Of a DNA stretch of 9,978 nucleotides, positions 1 to 5,981 are shown one piece after another. Numbering within the stretch: the first letter of the stretch is position 1; each line of letters starts with the position of its first letter. The notes below the pieces were generated by a model, which saw only the letters and a list, made by a program, of their open reading frames with translations, did no database searches and had not been told where the DNA came from. This DNA comes from Gammaproteobacteria bacterium (GTDB taxonomy: Bacteria > Pseudomonadota > Gammaproteobacteria > SZUA-21), in the NCBI GenBank assembly GCA_003233075.1, contig QIKQ01000103.1:1-9978 (forward strand). Direction: 5' to 3'. Position numbers and translations under genes: made by a program.

Positions 1-473
1 ACTGGGAGACCGAAGGACTCATCATTCAGCTTCCGCATTCAAAAACGGATCAAACGGGTGAAGGAATGTATCGGGCCTTACCTTATGGCAACGAACAGGT
101 TTGTCCAGTACGTGCACTTAAAGCCTGGCTAGAATTAGCAAATATTAATTCAGGCGCCGTCTTTCGCCCAGTGAATCGTTGGGATCAAATGCAGCAAGAT
201 CACGCCATCAACCCCGGCGCGGTGAATGATTTGTTGAAAAACCTAGGACAGGCCTGTGGATTTGAGTTTGCAAATGACCTTAGCAGTCACAGCTTTCGAC
301 GTGGTCTGTCTACCTCGGCTGCACGTGAGGATGTCGATTTTAAAGCGATTAAAAACCAAGGTGGCTGGAAAAATGATGCGACAGTTTGGGAATACATTGA
401 TGAAGGTCGACGTTTTACAGATAATGCGGCAGTGATTTTAATGGATAAAATAGAATCTTTAATCAACAACTAA
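1..473 (+). CDS. Tyrosine recombinase/phage-type integrase, C-terminal part (5' truncated by window edge)
   Basis: The open frame runs from base 3 to a TAA stop at 471-473 and is already open at the window start, so the true start lies upstream; the ATG at 66 is internal. The visible 156 residues match the catalytic domain of the phage integrase family, which cuts and rejoins DNA through a tyrosine. A beta-hairpin lysine motif (HSKTDQTGEG) comes first, then the phrase CPVRALKAWLE common in these enzymes. The box SHSFRRG (H-x-x-R) follows, then GGWKN, where Trp fills the His/Trp position, and WEYIDEG with the likely nucleophilic Tyr. The first catalytic Arg is outside the window. The ending (FTDNAAV, then a short tail) suggests an intact C-terminus. 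It lies beside accessory genes, which suggests an integrated island, but no att site was identified. Subfamily and target are unknown. Confidence 0.88.
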   Translation, partial: WETEGLIIQLPHSKTDQTGEGMYRALPYGNEQVCPVRALKAWLELANINSGAVFRPVNRWDQMQQDHAINPGAVNDLLKNLGQACGFEFANDLSSHSFRRGLSTSAAREDVDFKAIKNQGGWKNDATVWEYIDEGRRFTDNAAVILMDKIESLINN

Positions 474-496
474 CAAGTGAACGGTATCACGCTAAC

Positions 497-526
497 GAAA
501 TGCAGTTGTCATGAAACTGTCATTTC
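497..526. repeat. Imperfect stem-loop 3' of the recombinase gene
   Basis: GAAATGCAGTT (497-507) pairs with AACTG-T-CATTTC (515-526). This gives an 11-bp stem with a single extrahelical T and a 7-nt loop. It begins 24 nt after the recombinase stop. No T-tract follows, so it is not a classical intrinsic terminator. A bulged stem recalls folded integron attC sites, but the expected GTTRRRY box is absent. Its function is undecided. Confidence 0.45.
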
Positions 527-693
527 GGCTGAATCGACTCACAGCTGACGAATTAAATGGCTGCTTAGTAGTAACTCGCAAGTTGATACTTAACTCTGAA
601 GCTGGCACTCTAATGGCTGCTATGCAAATGTAAAAAGTTCTTACAATGCTAGACGCGGTTCCTATTTAAGTGAGGGTTTTTTGTATAGACTAG

Positions 694-723
694 TGTAAAT
701 CGTGGACAAAGCGCCTTTATAAT
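694..723 (+). promoter_or_regulatory. Possible sigma70 promoter for the 792-1064 gene
   Basis: A perfect -10 hexamer TATAAT lies at 718-723. No good -35 box stands 16-18 bp upstream (the sequence there is near TGTAAA), so the call rests on the -10 alone. It would give a leader of about 60 nt before the ATG at 792. Confidence 0.3.
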
Positions 724-791
724 AGTGTTCGCAGACAATATTCGCGAAGCTATTGATAGTAATAACAAACCAAAGGATAACTGACATAACT

Positions 792-1064
792 ATGCTCATT
801 AAAAGAAAAACATCCAAATTAGAATTAGATGAAATTATCAAGTATTGGTTAGAGCGGCCAAAATGCACTGAGGATTATGAAGAAGATTCGCTAATTAATT
901 TTCTCTGTATTTTTACACCATATCAAATTAAAGGTGCAATGTATCTAGCTACTAAGAAACCTGGTTATGATTTTTTTAAATATCTTTGCGGCATACTACA
1001 CAAATGGCGAATAGAATTAGAAAAGGGAAACGAACCCCTGTATTTTGATATAGGAAAACAATAA
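792..1064 (+). CDS. Small hypothetical protein, 90 aa, possibly DnaD-like helical fold
   Basis: The ATG at 792 gives a 90-residue protein ending at TAA 1062-1064. An in-frame TTG at 753 would add 13 residues that do not resemble the rest, so 792 is preferred. An AAGG lies about 15 nt upstream, which is a loose Shine-Dalgarno spacing. The protein is soluble, rich in Lys, Glu and aromatic residues, and predicted mostly helical. The segment FFKYLCGILHKWRIELEKG resembles the Tyr/Trp-spaced end of DnaD-like replication proteins, but this is a weak visual similarity and no function is assigned. The overlapping minus-strand frame at 662-868 has no clear ribosome site and is taken as a shadow. With the recombinase it probably forms part of the accessory DNA. 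Confidence 0.55.
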   Translation: MLIKRKTSKLELDEIIKYWLERPKCTEDYEEDSLINFLCIFTPYQIKGAMYLATKKPGYDFFKYLCGILHKWRIELEKGNEPLYFDIGKQ

Positions 1065-1142
1065 CATTTTACGCTTAAATTCTACTCACATTAGGAAATC
1101 CTTGCGCGTTACATATAATGATCTATCAATGCTAGGACATTT

Positions 1143-1167
1143 GTGTAGACTTCGGTCGATCGTACAC
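1143..1167. repeat. Hairpin with TTCG tetraloop between convergent genes
   Basis: GTGTA (1143-1147) pairs with TACAC (1163-1167). Inside, GAC-TTCG-GTC (1148-1157) makes a short stem closed by a stable tetraloop, and five bases (1158-1162) remain as a bulge. It lies between the convergent ends of the 792-1064 gene and merA, so it could stabilise or end either transcript. There is no T-run on either side, so a terminator call would be speculative. Confidence 0.3.
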
Positions 1168-1258
1168 TCCTGTGTTACATCCATTTTTGCACGGCTTTAA
1201 TGTGTGTCGCAAACAATATCGAAACTCATTTCATACTCTATAATGTTGGCGACCCTTA

Positions 1259-2893
1259 CTAGCCAGCACAACAGGATAATTGTTTAACGTCTATATAAAA
1301 AGTTTGCGCACACAATTTCAGTCCCTCCACCATCGTTAAATAGGGAAACAATTGATTGGCTAAGTCTTCAATTGTCATTTTATTACGAATCGCCAGAGCC
1401 GCTGTTTGAATAATTTCACCAGCTTCATTGGCAAGCACTTGGCACCCTACTATCTGACCGTTGTCTTTTTCTGCGACCAGTTTTATAAATCCACGTGTAT
1501 CAAAGTTAGCAATTGCTCTCGGGACATGTTCAATATCTAATTTCCTGACTTTAATTTCTAAGCCCTGCGCGTTGGCTTGTTGTTCTGATATTCCAACAGT
1601 TGCGACTTGCGGATCGGTAAAAATGACGGCTGGCAGGATAGATAGATCTAGTGAAACGTTGTCCCCTGTCATATTACGCGCGGCACGTGTGCCCCCTGCT
1701 GCAGCGACGTATACGAATTGTGGTTGAGTGCTGCAATCGCCTGCTGCGTAAACATTGTCAACTGAAGTTCGCATCTGATTATTAATAATAATGTTACCGT
1801 TTTCTGTGGTGTCTACACCAATCTGATTTAGACCTAATGTATCAGAATTGGATTGTCGACCTGTCGCGACCAGCAACTGGTCACAATCGATTTTGCCATG
1901 TTGGCTGAATACAGTAAATTTTTTACCGTTGTGGTTAATAAGCGTCGGTACGGAGTGTAATCTTACTTGAATTCCTTCACTTTCAAATGCTTCTTTTACC
2001 CCTGCCCCGATGTCGGGATCTTCTTTTGATAAAAAAGTACTGCGTGCCATGACTGTCACCTGAGCTCCCAAATGACGAAAAGCTTGTGCTAATTCGAGTG
2101 CGACGACAGACCCACCTAAAATGACTAAATGCTGTGGAATCTCTGCTGCGACTAAGGCTTCGGTTGAAGTCCAATAGGGTGTGTCACTTAGACCATCAAT
2201 TTCGGGAATCAAAGGCCGTGCGCCGACGGCAATTAAAATTCGATCTGCAGTAATTTCTTTTTCACTACCGTCAGACGCTTTCACAATCAAAGTTTTTGAG
2301 TCCTTAAAGCGAGCCAAACCACGTACCAGATTGATGTCTGGATTATTTTCTAAAATACTTTCGTATTTGGCATGGCGTAAGTTTGCAACGTATTCCTGTT
2401 GTTGCAACATCATCGCCTTGCGATCTATCTTGGGCGTATTCAACGCTATGCCTTTAAACCTATGATGGCCTTGTTTGTGGGCAATATTGGCAGCGCGTAT
2501 AAATATTTTCGACGGCACGCAACCGACATTGACACAGGTACCGCCAATAACATCAGCGCCTTCTATTAGGGTCACTTGCGCGCCCCGCTCCACTGCTTTT
2601 ATGGCGGCGGCAAAAGCCCCCGACCCAGTGCCAACAATTGCAATTTGTAACTGATTTTCTTTATCGTTTGATGTCGAATCGTCACTATTAATTAGACTCG
2701 CAGTATAACCCATCGATTCAATTGCTTTGAGTAGCAGACTCTGCTCAATATTGATATTAGTTTTAATTTCAGCGAGTCCAGTTTCATAGGATACGGTGGC
2801 TGTTACTCCCTCAACTGCATTGAGTGCATCCTGTGCAGATTGAGCACAGTCACTACAGGTCATTCCGCTTATTTTAATTTTAATGGCTTGCAT
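1259..2893 (-). CDS. merA: Mercuric reductase MerA
   Basis: MerA is a cytoplasmic flavoenzyme that reduces Hg(II) to volatile Hg(0) with NADPH. The 544-residue length is close to other MerA proteins with one N-terminal metal-binding domain. Residues 1-67 form an HMA domain with GMTCSDC (C13, C16). FAD binding starts at GTGSGA (88-93). The redox-active pair sits in GGTCVNVGCVPSK (C120, C125). GGSVVALE (260-267) marks the NAD(P) fold, and YAAGDCS (382-388) is the second FAD motif. Y240 in TPYWTSTEAL matches a known Hg-ligand position. The C-terminus ends in LSCCAG, with the vicinal C541-C542 that hand Hg to the active site. The start ATG has AGGAA 8-9 nt upstream, overlapping the merB stop, which suggests translational coupling. 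It is the last gene of the merTPBA unit. Confidence 0.97.
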   Translation of the reverse strand: MQAIKIKISGMTCSDCAQSAQDALNAVEGVTATVSYETGLAEIKTNINIEQSLLLKAIESMGYTASLINSDDSTSNDKENQLQIAIVGTGSGAFAAAIKAVERGAQVTLIEGADVIGGTCVNVGCVPSKIFIRAANIAHKQGHHRFKGIALNTPKIDRKAMMLQQQEYVANLRHAKYESILENNPDINLVRGLARFKDSKTLIVKASDGSEKEITADRILIAVGARPLIPEIDGLSDTPYWTSTEALVAAEIPQHLVILGGSVVALELAQAFRHLGAQVTVMARSTFLSKEDPDIGAGVKEAFESEGIQVRLHSVPTLINHNGKKFTVFSQHGKIDCDQLLVATGRQSNSDTLGLNQIGVDTTENGNIIINNQMRTSVDNVYAAGDCSTQPQFVYVAAAGGTRAARNMTGDNVSLDLSILPAVIFTDPQVATVGISEQQANAQGLEIKVRKLDIEHVPRAIANFDTRGFIKLVAEKDNGQIVGCQVLANEAGEIIQTAALAIRNKMTIEDLANQLFPYLTMVEGLKLCAQTFYIDVKQLSCCAG

Positions 2894-2902
2894 CTTGATT
2901 TC

Positions 2903-3574
2903 CTATTTAAAAAAATTACTATATCGCTGTTGATTGACTTGCTGACCTATCTCAAAAGCTTGGCTAAGAGTTAATAAAATACTATTTGGATACTCTAGTA
3001 TCCACTTCTCTGCCGCAGCACGATTCGATAAAAAGTAGACGCTATGGCAAAAACTTTGAATAATATTGTTTTCTAACTTTTTTCTATCAGGCTGCACAAA
3101 AGAAACGAGAGGCTTGTTTTTTTCTGTGCAGAGCACCTCCGTAGGGAATATTTGTAATTGAATTGATTGACTTGATATTGGACATACAGAAGTAACTTCA
3201 ATTATTTGCTTTATAAGCTGCGGAATAAAAAGCGTATCCCAAGCACACCAGGCGTAGCAAATCGAGTTCGGCATTTTCATTAAATAATTCATTTTTTGAA
3301 CTGATAATCCCCAAAACCCAATGACACACTGATCCTTATTAAAAAAAACACCGGGCCAATGTTTCAGTTTGCTCAGTACCTGTTCAGGTCGTAGGGAGAC
3401 TAACGTTGCAAGACTATCAATCTGAACCGCTTGTCCTTTTGCCAATTGCAGATAGAGTGTTAATGCTAAATTTTGTTCACTTCTTGATAGCGCTGGAAAG
3501 GCATCCACGAGCATCTTCACAATCTCCGAGACTTGAGTAGATTCTAATTCAGTAAAATGAGTTACTGGAGTCAT
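2903..3574 (-). CDS. merB: Alkylmercury lyase MerB (organomercurial lyase)
   Basis: MerB breaks the carbon-mercury bond of organomercurials by protonolysis and releases Hg(II) for MerA. Its presence makes this a broad-spectrum mercury operon. The 223 residues match the family length. The active-site set is present: C110 and D113 in YAWCAWDTLF (equivalent to C96 and D99 of the plasmid R831b enzyme) and C176 in SFCHSVYF (equivalent to C159). C131 corresponds to the structural C117. The N-terminal part (about 1-90) fits the family's winged-helix-like domain, including the segment QLAKGQAVQIDSLATL. The gene starts 6 nt after the merP stop and ends 9 nt before merA. No strong ribosome site precedes its ATG, so translation probably couples to merP. 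Confidence 0.95.
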   Translation of the reverse strand: MTPVTHFTELESTQVSEIVKMLVDAFPALSRSEQNLALTLYLQLAKGQAVQIDSLATLVSLRPEQVLSKLKHWPGVFFNKDQCVIGFWGLSVQKMNYLMKMPNSICYAWCAWDTLFIPQLIKQIIEVTSVCPISSQSIQLQIFPTEVLCTEKNKPLVSFVQPDRKKLENNIIQSFCHSVYFLSNRAAAEKWILEYPNSILLTLSQAFEIGQQVNQQRYSNFFK

Positions 3575-3580
3575 CTGATG

Positions 3581-3922
3581 CTACTGAATCAGAGTTGATG
3601 GATATCCGGCATTGGTCGTTGCTTTTGTTAATTCAGCCACGGATGTTTTCTTGGGGTCAAAGCTTACCGTTGCCGTTTTAGTTTTATAATCGGCCTTCGC
3701 TTTTGCGACACCGGGAACTTTTTCTAATGCTTTACGAACGGTAATGGGGCAAGCCGCACAAGTCATTTTCTCTACTTTCAGCGTGACTGTTTTTAATTGA
3801 GCATTAATCATCCTATTAGCTTGATTTACATTCTTATTATCGTTATCACATGCGGATAAAACAAAAAGGCTTAATAGTAATAGTAATAGTAATAGTGATA
3901 GTGATACTAAATATTTAAACAT
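3581..3922 (-). CDS. merP: Mercury-binding periplasmic-face protein MerP, predicted lipoprotein
   Basis: MerP binds Hg(II) outside the inner membrane and passes it to MerT. The core is an HMA domain (about residues 44-113) with the canonical motif KMTCAACPITV, ligands C55 and C58, and a VPGV turn typical of the family. The N-terminus is unusual. A very Leu-rich segment (residues 5-22) is followed by LSAC, a lipobox with C25 as the lipidation site, and the mature protein would start C-D-N-D. In enterobacteria Asp at +2 causes retention in the inner membrane, so this MerP is inferred to be tethered beside MerT. Classical MerP has a cleavable type I signal. The ATG is preceded by TGAGGA at good spacing. 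A 49-nt gap separates it from merT. The Leu codons come from a hexanucleotide repeat. Confidence 0.93.
   Translation of the reverse strand: MFKYLVSLSLLLLLLLLSLFVLSACDNDNKNVNQANRMINAQLKTVTLKVEKMTCAACPITVRKALEKVPGVAKAKADYKTKTATVSFDPKKTSVAELTKATTNAGYPSTLIQ
3872..3907. repeat. Hexanucleotide tandem repeat inside the merP signal sequence
   Basis: Four perfect TAATAG units (3872-3895) are followed by two degenerate units, TGATAG and TGATAC (3896-3907). On the coding strand they read mainly TTACTA, giving the Leu run of the MerP signal peptide. Unit gain or loss would stay in frame and change the hydrophobic length by two residues per step. Confidence 0.85.
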
Positions 3923-3971
3923 GATAAAATCCTCATTTTATTCTGCGGGTCTTAATGACACCAATTAATTT

Positions 3972-4355
3972 CTAATAAAATAAAGGCGCATACCAGGGAA
4001 ACGCCATTAAAATAACAAGCAATACGCTGACGACCCAGAAAATAATTCGTTGATTACGAATCACATTGGGATCGGCGCAAGATTTTCCTGGTTCGCACAC
4101 TTGGGGTTTTAAATACAATTGACGAAATGCAAGGAATAGAAATAGAGCGGTAATTCCCATAAAATAAAGCCTGTAGTCTTCCATGGCAGTTAAATAACCA
4201 ATCCAGGCACCACTAATTCCCAGGGTTAATAAAACCAAGGGGCCGACGCAGCAAGCTGAGGCGCCAATGGCTGCTAAAACGGCAAATAATATCGAACGAT
4301 TTTTTTTCGTCTTAGCGGGCTTATTTTCTATCTCTGTTGAAACTGACTCATTCAT
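3972..4355 (-). CDS. merT: Mercuric ion transporter MerT
   Basis: MerT is the inner-membrane protein that moves Hg(II) into the cytoplasm for MerA. The 127 residues carry three predicted membrane helices (about 22-45, 62-80 and 103-125). The vicinal pair C35-C36 in SACCVGP lies in helix 1 and receives Hg from MerP. A second pair, C87 and C93 (VCEPGKSC), lies in the loop between helices 2 and 3, expected on the cytoplasmic side. A charged N-terminal tail (residues 1-20) is a little longer than in the Tn501-type protein. The ATG has CAGGAGA about 8 nt upstream, a strong ribosome site. It is the first gene downstream of PmerT and is followed by merP, merB and merA. Confidence 0.96.
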   Translation of the reverse strand: MNESVSTEIENKPAKTKKNRSILFAVLAAIGASACCVGPLVLLTLGISGAWIGYLTAMEDYRLYFMGITALFLFLAFRQLYLKPQVCEPGKSCADPNVIRNQRIIFWVVSVLLVILMAFPWYAPLFY

Positions 4356-4379
4356 AAGCTGTCTCCTGAAAAGGTGTCA

Positions 4380-4410
4380 GTATAAACTCCGTACCTAGCT
4401 ACAGAGTCAA
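4380..4410 (-). promoter_or_regulatory. PmerT promoter with MerR operator (19-bp spacer)
   Basis: On the minus strand a -35 TTGACT (4405-4410) and a -10 TTATAC (4380-4385) are separated by 19 bp, the overlong spacer typical of MerR-activated promoters. The spacer region holds a dyad: ACTCCGTA (4386-4393) against TACAGAGT (4400-4407), with 7 of 8 positions symmetric, close to classical mer operators. MerR would bind here, hold RNA polymerase without Hg, and untwist the DNA when Hg(II) is bound. It drives merTPBA and lies in the 98-bp gap after merR. Confidence 0.93.
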
Positions 4411-4453
4411 GTCGAAAAAAATGACATTATTTTGCTGTATCGTCTTAATTTGC

Positions 4454-4873
4454 CTATTTAATGCTGGGCTGCATTCGTTGTTGACCCAAGGTTTTGACAA
4501 TGGGACAGGTTTGACTTGATGTTGTTGAATCGCATCTACTTATGAGTTCATCTAATGTTTTCACAAGGCTCTTTAAGTCACTGATTTTTTGATTTATTTG
4601 ATCTCTTTTTTGTATCGCTTTTTGCTGCACATCGCGACAGTTACCGTCGCCAATTTTAAGTAAGTCCTTAATTTCGAGTAAATTAAACCCATAGGTTTGA
4701 GCTTGTTTGATAAATCGAATTCGCTCGATGAAACTAACTGGATACTGTCGATAGCCCGACACAGGTTTCCGCGGTTGTTTGATCAATCCGACTCGTTCGT
4801 AATAACGAATCGATTCGATATTAACATTAGCTTTGTCTGCCAAACGTCCAATGGTAAAAGTATCCTGTATCAT
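4454..4873 (-). CDS. merR: Mercury-responsive transcriptional regulator MerR
   Basis: MerR represses and, with Hg(II), activates the mer structural promoter. The 139 residues contain the N-terminal winged helix-turn-helix (about 6-75; TIGRLADKANVNIESIRYYERVGL). A long dimerisation helix follows (about 80-112). The three Hg ligands are all present: C79, C114 and C123. Their spacing (35 and 9 residues) is identical to C82, C117 and C126 of Tn501 MerR, which separates it from zinc, lead or copper sensors of the family. The ATG has AGGGG 8 nt upstream. Unlike the divergent merR of Tn21/Tn501, this gene points the same way as merTPBA. A second mer-like dyad just upstream (4893-4910) suggests autoregulation. 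Confidence 0.95.
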   Translation of the reverse strand: MIQDTFTIGRLADKANVNIESIRYYERVGLIKQPRKPVSGYRQYPVSFIERIRFIKQAQTYGFNLLEIKDLLKIGDGNCRDVQQKAIQKRDQINQKISDLKSLVKTLDELISRCDSTTSSQTCPIVKTLGQQRMQPSIK

Positions 4874-4892
4874 TGCTTAAACCCCTGATTTA

Positions 4893-4910
4893 CCCGTACC
4901 TTAGTACAGA
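4893..4910. promoter_or_regulatory. Second mer-type operator dyad upstream of merR
   Basis: CCGTAC (4894-4899) and GTACAG (4904-4909) form a dyad around CTTA. The left half and central bases (CCGTACC) are shared with the PmerT operator at 4389-4395. It lies about 20 bp upstream of the merR ATG. A TTGTCT (minus strand) flanks it, but no good -10 stands 19 bp away, so it looks more like a repression site than a fully formed MerR-activated promoter. Autoregulation of merR is inferred. Confidence 0.6.
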
Positions 4911-4954
4911 CAATGATCAGCTAATTAAATTCATTAATCAATCGCCTTTTTTAC

Positions 4955-4985
4955 TTGACTTAGAGTTAACTCTAGGTTGTAAGCT
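4955..4985 (+). promoter_or_regulatory. MerR-family type promoter for the barrel-HMA gene pair
   Basis: A perfect -35-like TTGACT (4955-4960), a 19-bp spacer and a -10 candidate TAAGCT (4980-4985) form the MerR-family layout. The spacer holds a perfect 14-bp palindrome TAGAGTTAACTCTA (4961-4974), which extends with one mismatch to ACTTAGAGTTAACTCTAGGT (4958-4977). The half-sites differ from the mer operators, so another MerR-family sensor (of the CadR/PbrR/ZntR or SoxR kind) is the more likely ligand. No such regulator is encoded in the window. The leader to the ATG at 5069 is about 77 nt. Confidence 0.7.
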
Positions 4986-5068
4986 ACCTTATGGAATTGA
5001 ATCCAGTATTTTGATTTATGATTTTAGTGAATTCTCGATATTTAGTAATGCTTAATATAGGAAAAAAA

Positions 5069-5875
5069 ATGTCTTATAAAATTACACCTAAGCTAATGGT
5101 TTTTGCCATTAGTTTAATAATTAGCCTACCCTCCTCTTGGTCACATGATCCCATTTTTGGAATGGGACCACATGTACTTTATAAAGGAGGAGTTGAAGTT
5201 TCACTTGAAACAAATTTAGCTAAGGCGGCTGATGAAAAAATGTCTGAATTAGGGTTGAATTTAACATACGGAATTACCGGAGATTGGGCTATGGGTATAG
5301 AGCTACCCTATCTCAAAAAAGACAATGGAATTACCGATGCTAATGGTTCAGGCGACGTAAAACTGTTTACTAAGTATCGATTTTGGCGTAAAGACTCTCT
5401 CGGCGTTCAAGAAAGCGCAGCGATTTTACTTAAAATAAAATTAGACAATGCCGATACCAATGACTCGCCCACACTAAGTTCTGGTGCGACCGATTCAATA
5501 TTTGGCCTTGCCTATGGATACGAAAGCCGTAAATGGTATCGTTGGGCAAGCATCCGTTACCGACAAAATGGCGAAAACAGTGTTGGCTTGCGTCGAGGCG
5601 ATAAGGTGTTGCTTGATTTTGCCGGTGGAATTCGTTTTAAAATGACTAAATATACCAAACCTGACACCGTTTGGCTGCTCGAACTCAACGGTGAACTTGG
5701 ACAACGCAATGAACTAAACGGCGTTGAGCTTGCTAATACTGGCGGAGATCAGTGGTTTATTTCACCTGGTATCTTTTGGACAAAGCGTAATTTTGCGATC
5801 AAGGCCGGAGTCCAAATACCAATTGCCAGTAACTTAAATGGAAACCAAGATGATGCAGATTATCGAGCGAGTTAG
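5069..5875 (+). CDS. Putative outer-membrane beta-barrel protein (transporter-like), probably frameshifted at its 3' end
   Basis: The ATG at 5069 has AGGA 6 nt upstream and starts a normal signal peptide (MSYKITPKLMVFAISLIISL, cleavage near SSWS/H), so it is preferred to the in-frame ATG at 5018. The mature protein begins HDPIFGMGPHVLYKGGVEV. It then shows many short alternating strands with aromatic ends, as in outer-membrane barrels. It most resembles the Phenol_MetA_deg-type 'transporter' family (PF13557), often found near metal-resistance genes; this is recognition by eye. The frame stops at 5873-5875 after DYRAS. Inserting one base at 5872 would continue as LVFEWHF and a TAG at 5893-5895, giving a C-terminal Phe, the usual signal for barrel assembly. 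It is followed by an HMA protein gene and probably forms one transcript with it. Confidence 0.75.
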   Translation: MSYKITPKLMVFAISLIISLPSSWSHDPIFGMGPHVLYKGGVEVSLETNLAKAADEKMSELGLNLTYGITGDWAMGIELPYLKKDNGITDANGSGDVKLFTKYRFWRKDSLGVQESAAILLKIKLDNADTNDSPTLSSGATDSIFGLAYGYESRKWYRWASIRYRQNGENSVGLRRGDKVLLDFAGGIRFKMTKYTKPDTVWLLELNGELGQRNELNGVELANTGGDQWFISPGIFWTKRNFAIKAGVQIPIASNLNGNQDDADYRAS

Positions 5876-5895
5876 TTTTTGAGTGGCATTTTTAG
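5872..5895 (+). other. Frameshifted 3' remnant of the barrel gene (last beta-strand)
   Basis: In the frame shifted by one base the codons read L-V-F-E-W-H-F and then TAG (5893-5895). This is a typical terminal strand and closing Phe of an outer-membrane barrel, directly after DYRAS of the main frame. One missing base, most simply a T in the TT at 5872-5873, explains it. It may be a genuine mutation or a sequencing/assembly error. Confidence 0.7.
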
Positions 5896-5908
5896 TAAAG
5901 TTACTAAA
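5891..5908. repeat. Perfect 8-bp inverted repeat at the end of the barrel gene
   Basis: TTTAGTAA (5891-5898) and TTACTAAA (5901-5908) are separated by 2 nt and overlap the restored stop codon. A second weak inverted repeat, TACTCA (5927-5932) with TGAGTA (5944-5949), lies between the two genes. They may form RNA hairpins that set relative expression of the pair; neither has terminator features. Confidence 0.5.
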
Positions 5909-5981
5909 TTTAGATTAACTATGTGATACTCATTTCTTTAAAGTGAGTAAAATTTAATCCTACTAGCAAGAGGAACTCTTA

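Larger units (their letters stand above)
474..791. other. Gene-poor stretch between the recombinase and the small hypothetical gene
   Basis: No convincing coding region is seen in either strand. It holds an imperfect stem-loop shortly after the recombinase stop (497-526), two copies of the 10-mer AATGGCTGCT (556-565 and 612-621), and a consensus-like -10 box at 718-723. An island end or attachment site could lie here, but no tRNA remnant or direct repeat that would prove one is visible within the window. Confidence 0.5.

Noticed and set aside
490..530. Possible integron attC site after the recombinase
   Set aside because: There is a bulged stem and a TAAC box, but no matching GTTRRRY box. 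The recombinase also lacks anything that marks it as an integron integrase in the visible part.
603..618. Sigma54-like promoter (TGGCAC with GG and GC spaced 10 nt apart)
   Set aside because: The spacing fits, but the -12 part reads TGGCT instead of TTGCA. The site lies 170 bp from the next ATG with no activator site nearby; probably chance.
662..868. 68-aa minus-strand frame with hydrophobic stretch
   Set aside because: It overlaps the 792-1064 gene, which has the more protein-like composition; no ribosome site was seen.
1143..1167. Intrinsic terminator for merA or for the 792-1064 gene
   Set aside because: The stem is short and bulged and no T-run follows on either strand, so it is kept only as a hairpin.
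4873..5055. 60-aa plus-strand frame in the merR-barrel intergenic region
   Set aside because: It covers the second mer dyad and the MerR-type promoter, has no ribosome site and does not resemble a protein.
5018..5068. Upstream ATG as start of the barrel gene
   Set aside because: It would put 17 polar residues before a normal signal peptide; the ATG at 5069 has a good AGGA at 6 nt spacing.
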